11,705 nt of DNA from NCBI GenBank assembly GCA_005239945.1, contig SBAY01000077.1, positions 1 through 11,705 of the forward strand, read 5' to 3'. The position numbers and the translations under genes are program-made. Of the stretch, positions 1-8,800 are shown one piece after another. The notes under the pieces were generated by a model. It searched no databases. It worked only from the letters and a program-made list of their open reading frames with translations, and was not told the origin of the DNA. Source of the DNA: Nitrospira sp. (GTDB lineage: Bacteria; UBA9089; CG2-30-40-21; SBAY01). The first letter of the stretch is position 1. Each line of letters opens with the position of its first letter.

Positions 1-92
1 AAACTTTTTAACCACAAGAGTATAAAATTTTATTTACCCCATTTCTTATAAATGGGTAAATAAAATTTTATACTCTTGTGGTTAAAAAGTTT
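1..92. repeat. Near-perfect long palindrome (fold-back element), may extend left of window
   Basis: Bases 1-36 pair exactly with 57-92. Pairing continues inward through CCCC against GGG with one bulged C, then ATTT/AAAT, leaving a five-base loop (about 45-49). The total is about 43 base pairs with a single bulge. It encodes nothing. It could be a MITE-like fold-back element or a very strong hairpin at the end of a gene lying to the left. Because it starts at base 1, its true left edge is unknown. Confidence 0.85.
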
Positions 93-105
93 TGGAAAAA
101 GGAAG

Positions 106-163
106 TTTGAGGGGGAAAACCTGTGTGGTTTTAAACCACTTTCAAAAAGTTTTCCCCCTCAAA
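106..163. repeat. Second palindrome with nested stem
   Basis: The outer stem is 106-120 against 149-163: 15 bp, perfect, with a run of five G facing five C. Inside it lies a second hairpin, GTGGTTT/AAACCAC (125-131 with 133-139). The decamer AAAAAGTTTT occurs at 84-93, the right end of the first palindrome, and again at 144-153 in this one, so the two structures share sequence and may be parts of one composite element. It also lies just upstream of the promoter at 226-255 and could insulate that promoter from upstream transcription. Confidence 0.75.
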
Positions 164-225
164 ATATCCACTTCTTTAAATCATTGCTAAAAGTTAGGGA
201 ATTTCTGGCTCTCAAAATAAAAATC

Positions 226-255
226 TTGACAGACTACTATTTGTTATGATAAAAT
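226..255 (+). promoter_or_regulatory. Sigma70-type promoter for the deacetylase-ferredoxin-vorB operon
   Basis: TTGACA (226-231) is followed after 18 bases by TAAAAT (250-255). The -35 box is a perfect consensus match and the -10 box matches five of six. It sits about 60 bases ahead of the first start codon and is the only well-spaced pair seen there. Confidence 0.6.
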
Positions 256-257
256 AA

Positions 258-301
258 TCAGGTTGAAAAGCTGATTAGCTACCATCAGTCTATTTACCTG
301 A
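258..301 (+). promoter_or_regulatory. 5'-leader hairpin ahead of the deacetylase
   Basis: TCAGGT (258-263) pairs with ACCTGA (296-301), and CTGAT (271-275) pairs with ATCAG (284-288) inside. The structure ends four bases before the Shine-Dalgarno GGAGG (305-309). It would form at or near the 5' end of the mRNA and may affect stability or ribosome access. No riboswitch class is recognised. Confidence 0.3.
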
Positions 302-314
302 TTTGGAGGTTTTG

Positions 315-1322
315 ATGAAAAAGGATGGTTTATTATTGGGCATAACAACAGGGTTAGCTGTTATTGTCTGTGTTTTTAGTTTTACCCTGGCTATGGCTTA
401 TCTTCAAATTCCTAAAGAAATTCCTACCCCGGAAGAAATTGAGCTTGCCGAAGAAGAACTGAAAGAGAAATTACTCAAAGTACCCAAAGTAACAGAAAGG
501 CAAAAGGTTAAAGAAGAGGTGTCAGGCAAAAAAACGGAAGTAACAGAGAAGACCGAAATAAAGAAAGAGGTTCTACCCTATTACTTAAGTCTGATTAATA
601 AAATGGGCACAAAAACCGCTAAAATCGCCATTATTCTCGATGACGCCGGCTATTCTACCAATGGCTTTACCAAACTCTTCTTCCAAACACAGGTTCCTTT
701 AACCTTTAGTGTTCTACCAGGATTGAAATATTCAAAGGCAATCGCTAACATGGCTTATGAGAATGGCATGGAGGTAATGCTCCATATGCCTATGGAATAT
801 TGTGGTAATTCAAAAATTACGGAGGAAGATAAATTATGTGAAGCCAATCATAACATGGATCCATATAAATATGCTATTCTCACCGGGATGTCAAAGGAAG
901 TGGTAGAAAAAGAGCTTACCGAGGCAATAAATGATATTCCCCATGTCGTGGGCGTTAATAACCATATGGGGTCTAAGGCTACGGTTGACAAAGAACTTAT
1001 GTCGTTTGTCATAGATACGCTGAAGGCAAAGAACCTTTATTTTATCGATAGTGTAACTACAGGCAAATCAGTAGCCTATAAATTGGCTAAACTCAGTGCA
1101 CAACGAACAAATAAGCGTGATGTTTTCTTAGATAATATAAACAGTAAGGAGTATGTGAAAGAGCGAATATATGAACTTATCTATCGGGCTAAATGTAAGG
1201 GTTATGCCATTGGCATAGGACATGCGACTAAAGGCGCCACAGCCGAGGCATTGGCAGAGATGGTGCCTGAATTAAAAAGGTATGGAATTGAGGTAGTGCC
1301 TGCCTCTGAGTTGGTAAATTGA
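315..1322 (+). CDS. Divergent polysaccharide deacetylase family protein (YibQ/DUF610 type), membrane-anchored
   Basis: Start chosen at ATG 315 because GGAGG at 305-309 lies five bases ahead; a TTG at 303 overlaps that site and is less likely. The protein is 335 aa. Residues about 5-30 form one hydrophobic segment, an N-terminal anchor or uncleaved signal. A charged Glu/Lys/Pro-rich linker (about 33-88) follows, then the catalytic-type domain (about 100-335). Family signatures seen are IAIILDDAGY (Asp109, Asp110), HMPMEY (from His157), VGVNNHMGS (about 212-220), FIDS (243-246), RDVFLDN, and AIGIGHA near 298-304. These match the NodB-like fold family PF04748, whose substrate is not firmly established; a role on peptidoglycan or another envelope glycan outside the membrane is inferred. 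Its stop at 1320-1322 lies two bases before the next start, so it is co-transcribed with the oxidoreductase genes. That pairing does not suggest a shared pathway. Confidence 0.9.
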   Translation: MKKDGLLLGITTGLAVIVCVFSFTLAMAYLQIPKEIPTPEEIELAEEELKEKLLKVPKVTERQKVKEEVSGKKTEVTEKTEIKKEVLPYYLSLINKMGTKTAKIAIILDDAGYSTNGFTKLFFQTQVPLTFSVLPGLKYSKAIANMAYENGMEVMLHMPMEYCGNSKITEEDKLCEANHNMDPYKYAILTGMSKEVVEKELTEAINDIPHVVGVNNHMGSKATVDKELMSFVIDTLKAKNLYFIDSVTTGKSVAYKLAKLSAQRTNKRDVFLDNINSKEYVKERIYELIYRAKCKGYAIGIGHATKGATAEALAEMVPELKRYGIEVVPASELVN

Positions 1323-1324
1323 TT

Positions 1325-1528
1325 ATGGCAAAGATAGTAATTGATAGTCATAAATGTAAAGGGTGCGAATTGTGCACCACCGTTTGTCCTCATAATTTAA
1401 TTATTATGAGTGAAGAATTAAACCCGGCAGGCTTTCGTCCAGCCTCTTTTATTTCTTCTGATAAATGTAGCGGATGTACCCTTTGTGCCGTGATTTGTCC
1501 GGATATAGCTATCGAGGTGTTCAGATGA
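1325..1528 (+). CDS. 2[4Fe-4S] ferredoxin subunit of a 2-oxoacid:ferredoxin oxidoreductase (delta/KorD-type)
   Basis: Start is ATG 1325, two bases after the deacetylase stop; an in-frame TTG at 1319 overlaps that stop codon. The protein is 67 aa and is essentially two CxxCxxCxxxCP clusters: Cys11, 14, 17, 21 and Cys48, 51, 54, 58. This is the arrangement of bacterial-type 2[4Fe-4S] ferredoxins that serve as the delta subunit of 2-oxoglutarate or branched-chain 2-oxoacid oxidoreductases, passing electrons from the TPP subunit to free ferredoxin in the cytoplasm. Its stop overlaps the next start (ATGA at 1525-1528), which implies translational coupling to the VorB/KorA-type gene and supports this assignment over a free-standing ferredoxin. 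No strong Shine-Dalgarno precedes it, so translation probably depends on reinitiation from the upstream gene. Confidence 0.88.
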   Translation: MAKIVIDSHKCKGCELCTTVCPHNLIIMSEELNPAGFRPASFISSDKCSGCTLCAVICPDIAIEVFR

Positions 1529-2562
1529 GTAAGGTATTGATGAAAGGGAATGAGGCGATGGCTGAGGCGGCAATATTAGCCGGTTGTGATTGTTACTTTG
1601 GCTATCCTATTACCCCACAAAATGAATTAATTGCCTACATGGCTAAAAGACTGCCTCAAATTGGTAAAGTTTTCTTGCAGGCAGAGAGTGAATTAGCGGC
1701 CATAAATATGGTTTTTGGTGCGGCGGCGGCAGGTGCTCGGGCAATGACTTCCTCTTCCAGCCCAGGAATCAGCCTGAAACAAGAAGGTATCTCCTATATG
1801 GCTGGATGTGAATTACCCGGTGTAATTGTAAATGTTGCCCGGGGAGGGCCTGGGTTGGGCAATATTGCCCCTTCTCAAGCGGATTATTTTCAAGCAGTAA
1901 AAGGTGGTGGTCATGGTGATTACCATTTACTTGTTTTAGCCCCTGCCTCAGTCCAGGAGGCAATTAACCTGACCCAAAAGGCATTTGACCTGGCTGATAC
2001 CTACCGTAATCCGGTAATGATTTTAGCCGATGGACTTTTGGGACAGATGATTGAGTCGGTTGAGTTGAAGCCCATTGAAAAGGTTGAACTGCCACCTAAA
2101 ACATGGGCACTAACCGGTGCCAAAAACAGAGAACCAAATATAATCAGGTCGTTGTATATTGACCCACCGGTATTAGAGGCACATAATTGGAAACTGCACA
2201 AAAAATATCAGGAGATGCAAAAGGAAATTGCCTATGAAACCTGGCAGATTGAAGATGCCCAGATAATAATTATTGCCTTTGGTCCCCTTGCCAGAATTTG
2301 TAAAGAGGCAATAATTCGTGTTCGAAAAGAAGGCATAAAAGCTGGACTGATTAGACCCATAACATTATTTCCCTTTCCAGGTAAAATTATAAGCGAATCT
2401 AACCCAAAGGCTTTTTTAGTAGTGGAGATGAATTTAGGACAAATGGTCGAAGATGTAAGATTGGCTGTTGCGGGAAAGACACCGGTGCATTTTTATGGTA
2501 AGCCGGGTGGGGTTTTTATTACACCTAAAGATGTCTATCTTAAAATTAAATCCTGTTTTTGA
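1525..2562 (+). CDS. vorB: 2-oxoacid:ferredoxin oxidoreductase, VorB/KorA-type subunit (3-methyl-2-oxobutanoate dehydrogenase subunit VorB)
   Basis: Start at ATG 1525, with GAGGTG (1514-1519) five bases upstream; longer in-frame starts lie inside the ferredoxin gene. The 345-residue length is typical of complete VorB/KorA proteins. The N-terminal half carries the pyrimidine-binding-type PFOR domain, with MKGNEAMAEAA, FGYPITPQNE, the QAESELAAI stretch, the SSSSPGISL motif and RGGPGLGN. The C-terminal half has the transketolase-like domain II, including TGAKNREPNII and LIRPITLFPFPG. In this family the subunit works with a separate TPP-binding subunit (the one with HYCPGC), a gamma subunit and a ferredoxin-like subunit to oxidise a 2-oxoacid to an acyl-CoA while reducing ferredoxin. 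Only the ferredoxin partner is present here. Whether the substrate is 2-oxoisovalerate or 2-oxoglutarate cannot be told from the sequence. A Shine-Dalgarno nine bases after the stop suggests that another gene once followed. Confidence 0.92.
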   Translation: MSKVLMKGNEAMAEAAILAGCDCYFGYPITPQNELIAYMAKRLPQIGKVFLQAESELAAINMVFGAAAAGARAMTSSSSPGISLKQEGISYMAGCELPGVIVNVARGGPGLGNIAPSQADYFQAVKGGGHGDYHLLVLAPASVQEAINLTQKAFDLADTYRNPVMILADGLLGQMIESVELKPIEKVELPPKTWALTGAKNREPNIIRSLYIDPPVLEAHNWKLHKKYQEMQKEIAYETWQIEDAQIIIIAFGPLARICKEAIIRVRKEGIKAGLIRPITLFPFPGKIISESNPKAFLVVEMNLGQMVEDVRLAVAGKTPVHFYGKPGGVFITPKDVYLKIKSCF

Positions 2563-2570
2563 ACTGTTTT

Positions 2571-2653
2571 AAGGAGGGAAAATAGGCATGTATGAAGCAG
2601 GGCTTGTGAAACAAGGAATAGGCATTCCCGTAACGCTGTTGCTGTTCAGGTAG
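2571..2653 (+). other. Shine-Dalgarno followed by a 21-codon open frame (possible remnant of the next operon gene)
   Basis: AAGGAGG at 2571-2577 lies just after the vorB stop and ten bases before ATG 2588, which opens a frame of only 21 codons ending at TAG 2651-2653. The peptide begins MYEAGLVKQGIGIPV. The expected next gene is the TPP-binding subunit, which normally shows HYCPGC near its start; that motif is absent. The frame runs straight into the repeat element. It may be the ruined start of a displaced gene, or chance reading of repeat sequence behind a relic ribosome site. It is not claimed as a functional gene. Confidence 0.3.
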
Positions 2654-2861
2654 GCATGAAAAAACTTAAGAAATTTGCCACAAAGACATAAAAACACAAA
2701 GATGCACAAGGAAGATTTTAAATTCCTCTGAAGTTGAAGAAGAAAGAAAAGGATGGATAATTTTATAAATCTTAGTGAACCTTCGTGTCTTAGTGCCTTC
2801 GTGGCAGAATTTGTGGCAGAAATTATCCGGCAACTGACACCTGAACGGTTACGTTTTTCCA
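2614..2861. repeat. MITE-like inverted-repeat element filling the gap between vorB and the alpha-2-macroglobulin gene
   Basis: An inner imperfect inverted repeat pairs 2677-2702 (GCCACAAAGACATA...) with 2780-2805 (...TGCCTTCGTGGC), 19 of 26 positions matching. Most mismatches would be G:U pairs in a minus-strand RNA. An outer, broken inverted repeat is CGTAAC plus GTTCAGGT on the left (about 2629-2651) against ACCTGAACGGTTACG (about 2840-2854) on the right. Together they give an element of roughly 230-250 bp. A minus-strand open frame of 97 codons across it reads as repeat sequence, not protein. A weak promoter-like pair, TTGAAG (2734) and GATAAT (2756) 16 bases apart, could start transcription towards the downstream gene. 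Exact ends and family are not known. Confidence 0.55.
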
Positions 2862-2889
2862 ATTCCCAATAAAAATCACAGGAAAAACA

Positions 2890-5800
2890 ATGAAAATAAA
2901 TCGTCCCAAAAATCTACACAAAGCAATAATGATTTTCGGCTGTTTCTTTTCTTTTATAATTGTTACCATGGCCGGGGGGAGAATGGTGTCTGCAATTATG
3001 GAAAATAGTCAAGAGCAAAAGTCGGTATGCCCTGATGAAAAATGGAAAGGTAAAGCTTCAAAAACAGGGCACTGGCAGGCTATCGAAAAACTCATAGACG
3101 AGCAGAAATACGAGGCGGCTTCAAAAGAAGTCCTGCTCCTGCTTGAAGAGGTTAAGAAGAAAAAGGATACAGAAGAATGGACCAGATGCCTTATAAAGGC
3201 AACCCAGCTAAGAATAGCCCTCCACGGCTATGAGACAGCGGTTGCTTTTCTTAAAGAAGAAGAGTGGCCCCCAGATATCCTTTCGCAAACAACACTTAAT
3301 TTATTCTACGCCTTCAGCCTTATTCACTATTACTCCATGTATTCATGGGAGATAAATCAGCGTGAAAAGGTTGAAACTAAAGGAAAAATAGACCTCAAGG
3401 CATGGACAAAAGATGAAATTTACAATGAAGCCCAGCTTGCCTATAACCAGATATGGAACCAAAGAAAAAGACTGGGTAGTCAAAACATAGGAATACTCGC
3501 CGAATACATCACCCCCAATAATTACCCAGCTCATATTCGGGGAACTCTCAGGGATGCAGTCTCATATCTTTATGTTCAGCTTCTTTCCGAGACAACACTC
3601 TGGCGACCAGGACATCACAATGAAATTTATCTCCTTAATCTGGAAGAACTTATAAAAGATACAGAATCATCTTCACTGACTAAACCGGACATTCATCCCC
3701 TGACTAAAGCCTGCTCTATCCTTGACGACCTGAGAAAATGGCATAAAGATTCAGGAAGAAGAGAGGCTGGCTTCGAGGCACATTTAACTAAACTTAAAAC
3801 GCTTCACCCCTCATTTACTAATGAAGCAAACCGCGAAATCATTAAGAAAAACCTTGAAAAGGAGCTTGAAAAAATAAAGGATAAAGAATGGTGGGCAGTT
3901 GGTATGGCCCAACTTGCCTCTTTTATTAAGCAGGAAGATACACCGGATAACCTTATTCGGGCACACAGTATCGCCGAAGAAGGCAGTAAACCTTATCCCC
4001 ATAGCCTCGGTGCACAGATGTGTATTTCTATTATGAAATCGATTGAGCAGGCGGATTATCAACTTACGGCTATGTTAAGCGATGGTGAGGATAAAAATTC
4101 CATTGAAATAAAGCACCAGAACCTTTCAAAACTCTATTTTCGTGCTTATCCTTTTAATCTTCTTAAAGAGATTAAAAAGGCACAGGATTACAACATTCTT
4201 CCTGAGTGGCACAACACAAGAGAACTTTTTCAAGACAAAAAACCTTTAAATGAATGGGAGGTTTCATTGCCTCCCACACCGGATTATAAGATGCACAAAA
4301 CATACCTGAAACCCCCCATAAAAAATAAGGGTCTCTATGTCATAGCGGCCTCGGGGAAAAAGGATTTTTCTCGAAATGATAATAAAATCCTGGCTGTAAA
4401 TTTCATATTAACCGACCTGGTTATAGTCACCCAAAAGCGCTCGGAAAGTATCCTGGAATCTATAGTTTTTTCAGGAGGCAGTGGCCTGCCTATTTCTAAT
4501 GTAGAGGTTTCACTCTACCAATATGACTGGAAAAATAAACATCATCTTGTGGAGACCCAAAGAACAGATTCAAATGGCCTGGTTTCATTTGAATATAAAA
4601 AAGAACGCGAACATTATAATTTTTTCATTGTAGCCAGGAAAGACAAGGATGTCTCTGTTGATTTAAAATATTTTGCCCTTTCCAGTCCTTCTTTAGAAGG
4701 AGAAAGAGTAGCCACACTGATATATACGGACAGGAGTGTCTATCGCCCCTTACAGCGAGTTCAATGGAAGGTAATCGCTTACAAAGGTAAGGCTTCGCAA
4801 GGTGATTTTAAGACTATGGCCTCAGCCGAAGTTACGGTAGAACTTTGTGACCCAAACAATGAAGTGGTGGAAACAAAACTTGTGACGACAAATGAATTTG
4901 GCTCAGCCGCCGGAGATTTCAACATCCCTTCCGGAAGACTCCTGGGACAATGGTCTATCCGAACTTCACCCAATGGACATGCCAATATTCAGGTAGAGGA
5001 GTATAAGCGGCCGACATTTGAGGTGAAAATAAAAGACCCGCACCTGCCTCTGCGTCTGAATAAACAAGCATCGCTGAGCGGTGAAGCACTTTATTACTTT
5101 GGTCTGCCGGTTACCTCAGGAAATGTCAAATGGCGAGTAACCCGCGAACCTATCTACCCCTGTTGGTGGCGTTATTACTGCTGGCATTATCCATTACCTC
5201 GGACAGAAATTCAAACAATTGCCACAGGGATTACAACCCTTAAAGAAGATGGCAGTTTTGAATTAACATTTACACCTTCAGCAGATGAAAGATTGAGCAA
5301 AAAATCTAAAAATATAACCTATCGTTATTCTGTAAATGCTGATGTAACCGATGAAGGTGGCGAGACACGCTCAACAGGCCGTTCATTTCGGCTTGGTTTT
5401 ATCTGCGTAGAAGCAACCATTAGAAGCGAACGGCAATTTTTTATCGAAGGAGAAGGCGTTTCTCTGTCAATCATAAGGACAAACCTGGATGGTTTGCCCA
5501 GACCAGGCAAAGGCAGTTGGCAACTTTTCAGACTTAAACAACCTGAAAAAACATTACTTCCAGCAGAGCAACCCATAATAAAATTAGAAGATGCCCAGGA
5601 GCCTTATCAAACAGAGGGAGACCGCCTCAGACCACGATGGGATACCAGATACTCACCTGAAGAGGCAATGCTCAACTGGAAAGACGACGCTAAGAAACAA
5701 GAAGGAGAAGCAATCCATAAGGAAACCGGTGAGGCAAAAATACACCTATCAAATATCAAAGCAGGTGCTTACCGGTTATATTATGAAACAAGAGATGATT

Positions 5801-8800
5801 TTGGAGAAAAATTTATAATTTCCAGGGAAATAATTGTTACTGGAGAAGATTTCCGTCTTCATTTACCTTTAATACTCAAGGCAGAGCCAAATTCTGCCCA
5901 ACCAGGTGAAACAACAAAGATACTTGCCTATTCAGGCCTTCCGGAGCAGTTATTTATATTAAATATCTGGCGTGCTGGTAAGCTTGTTGAACGAAGGTAT
6001 ATAAACAAAACTTCGACAACCACACTCATTAAAATTCCAATTACACAAAAGGATAGAGGTGGTTTTGGGCTAAGTTTGCTTGCTGTTCGTGACCATCAAT
6101 TTATCCAGCTGACCGATACGGTCTTTGTTCCCTGGGACAATAAAGAATTAGCCCTTGAATTTTCAGTATTCAGGGACAAATTACGACCAAAAGAGAAGGA
6201 AACATTCAAGGTTAAGGTAAAAGGAAAAACAAAGGATTTATCCCCTGTTAAAACAGTGGAATTGCTTGCCTATATGTATGACAGGAGTCTTGATTTCTTT
6301 GTGCCGCATCAGCCACCTCATATCCTTTCTCTCTATCCGAGTCACGCTTATTCAGGTTTTGTCCATTCTAATCTTGAAATTTCCCATCCCTGGTGGTTTG
6401 AATCCGATGGATTTGCTTCATGTCCTTCATATCCGTATCTTTATGGTGATAGCTTAGAATATTACCCCAGTTACGGCATTGGTGGACCTGGTCACAGAGG
6501 TAGGCGTTATTTCAAGGGACTAAAGAGAAAAGTCAGCGAATTTGCAGAGGAAGAGGCAGGGCTTATGATGGATGTATGTAAGGAAAATAAGTCAGAAGCA
6601 GAGCCGGCTAAGGTTATGCATGTATCTGCACCAGGTGACAAAAGTAAGCCAGAGGCAGAGCCTGCCCTTGAATTGCGCAGCAGATTTGAAGAAACAGCCT
6701 TTTTTAAGCCGCATTTACTTTTAGAAAGCGATGGCTTCTGCTCTATTGAATTTACGGTTCCTGATTCAGTAACCTCCTGGAATATTTATGTTCATGCCGT
6801 TACAAAAGACCTTAAGGGTGGCATGGTGCAGAAGGAACTAAAAAGTGTCAAAGACCTTATGGTACGGCTCTATGCACCACGCTTTTTGCGAGAAGGAGAT
6901 TATGCCCAGGTAAAGGTTGTCGTCAACAATGCCTCGGATAATGAAATGAATGGGAAGGTAATCTTTGATATACTTGACCTGGAAACCAATCAAAGCATTA
7001 TTTCCGACTTCGGCCTACAAGATAGTGATTTAAAGAAAGGTTTTGTCGTCAAAGCTGGTGGTGGCGCAAATCTTGTATTTCCGGTTATGGTACCTAAGAA
7101 AGTCAGGACTATTGCCCTTAAAGCAGTTGGTCTTGCTCAGGATTTAAGCGACGGAGAAATAAGACCCCTACCCATCCTTCCCGCCAGATTCCACCTTATT
7201 CAATCCCGTTTTGTTACCCTCAAAGATAAAGGCAGTCGCACAATGATATTCAAAGACTTAGAAAAGATGGATGACCCGACACTTATTAATGAGCAGATTG
7301 TAGCCACAATAGATGCTCAACTTTTTTATACCGTTCTGCAAGCATTACCCTACCTGGTCAATTATCCTTATGAATGCACCGAGCAGGTATTAAATCATTT
7401 TATCTCGACAGGAATTGTCTCCAGCCTTTACAAAAAATATCCGGCCATTGAGAAGATGACCAGGGAATTCTCAAAGCGACAGACACAATATGAAGCCTGG
7501 GAAACAATGGACCCTAATCAGAAGATGCACCTGGAAGAGACGCCCTGGCTGGAAATGGCCAGAGGTGGAAAAGAAACAGGGGATGGACTTATAAATGTCC
7601 TTGACCCACAACGGGCAGAGGCAGAGAAGAAATCTGCCCTGGCAAAACTACAGAAATCGCAGACTTCTCTTGGTGCTTTTCCGTGGTTTCCTGGTGGTCC
7701 ACCATCACCTTATATGACACTTTATATTCTTTATGGTTTTTCTAAGGCACTTGAGTTTCAGGTAGAAGTCCCTAAGGATATTATAGTCCGTGCCTGGGAA
7801 TATATGCACAGGCATTACATCGAAGAACTGGTTCAGAGGATGATAAAGGATGATTGCGGCTGGGAATTTATTACCTTTCTTAATTACACCCTTTCAAATT
7901 ATCCTGATAAGTCCTGGTATGGCGAATATTTTTCTGAGGCAGAGCGTAAACAGATGCTTGATTTTAGCTTCTCACATTGGAAGGCACATTCCCCTTATTT
8001 AAAAGGTTATCTTGCCCTGACACTCAAAAGGATGGGAAGATTAAAGGAGGCAGTGCTTGTCTTTGAGAGTGTGATGGACTCAGCCAAAAATACAGAAGAT
8101 GAAGGTACATTCTGGGCTTCTGAGGATAGGGCCTGGCTCTGGTATAACGATACGATTGAGACGCACGCCTTCGCCATACGAACACTTCTGGAATTAATGC
8201 CTGATTATCCAAAATTAGACGGTCTGGTGCAGTGGATATTTCTCAATAAAAAGCTCAATCACTGGAAATCAACCCGGGCAACAGCAGAGACAATTTATTC
8301 ACTGGTGCATTATCTTCAAAAAGAGGCTGCTCTGGGTATCAGAGAGGATGCAACAGTAACTATTGGTAAGCAAAAAACAAGTTTTATCTTCGAGCCGGAT
8401 AAATATACAGGTAAAAAGAATCAGGTTGTTATTGAAGGAGAAAAAATAGACCCTGCGACTATGTCAAAAATTGTGGTTGAGAAGGAAGGCAAAGGCGTTC
8501 TTTTTGCTTCAGCGAGCTGGCATTTTTCAACAGAAAAACTTCCAGAGGCCGCAGAAGGCGACCTATTCAGGATAACGCGTCAGTATTTTAAAAGAGAAAC
8601 TACGGCTAATAATGGATTTGTCTTAAAACCGCTAAAAGAAGGGACAGCAGTTTCAGTTGGCGACCAGGTTGAGGTTCAAATTTCAATAAGATTAAAGCAC
8701 CCGGCAGAGTATGTGCATTTAAGGGACCCACGAGCGGCTGGCTTTGAACCTGAAACTACGGTCTCAAAATACAAATGGGACCTGGGCATTGGTTGGTATG

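Noticed and set aside
303..314. TTG at 303 as an earlier start for the deacetylase
   Set aside because: It overlaps the Shine-Dalgarno GGAGG that fits ATG 315 well, and it adds only four residues without signal character.
2569..2862. A 97-codon minus-strand open frame between vorB and the alpha-2-macroglobulin gene
   Set aside because: It runs across the nested inverted repeats. The translation has no recognisable domain, and no convincing ribosome site was seen.
5591..5818. A + strand frame of 75 codons inside the alpha-2-macroglobulin gene
   Set aside because: It lies wholly within a well-supported long gene in another frame, and its basic, low-complexity translation is typical of a shadow frame.
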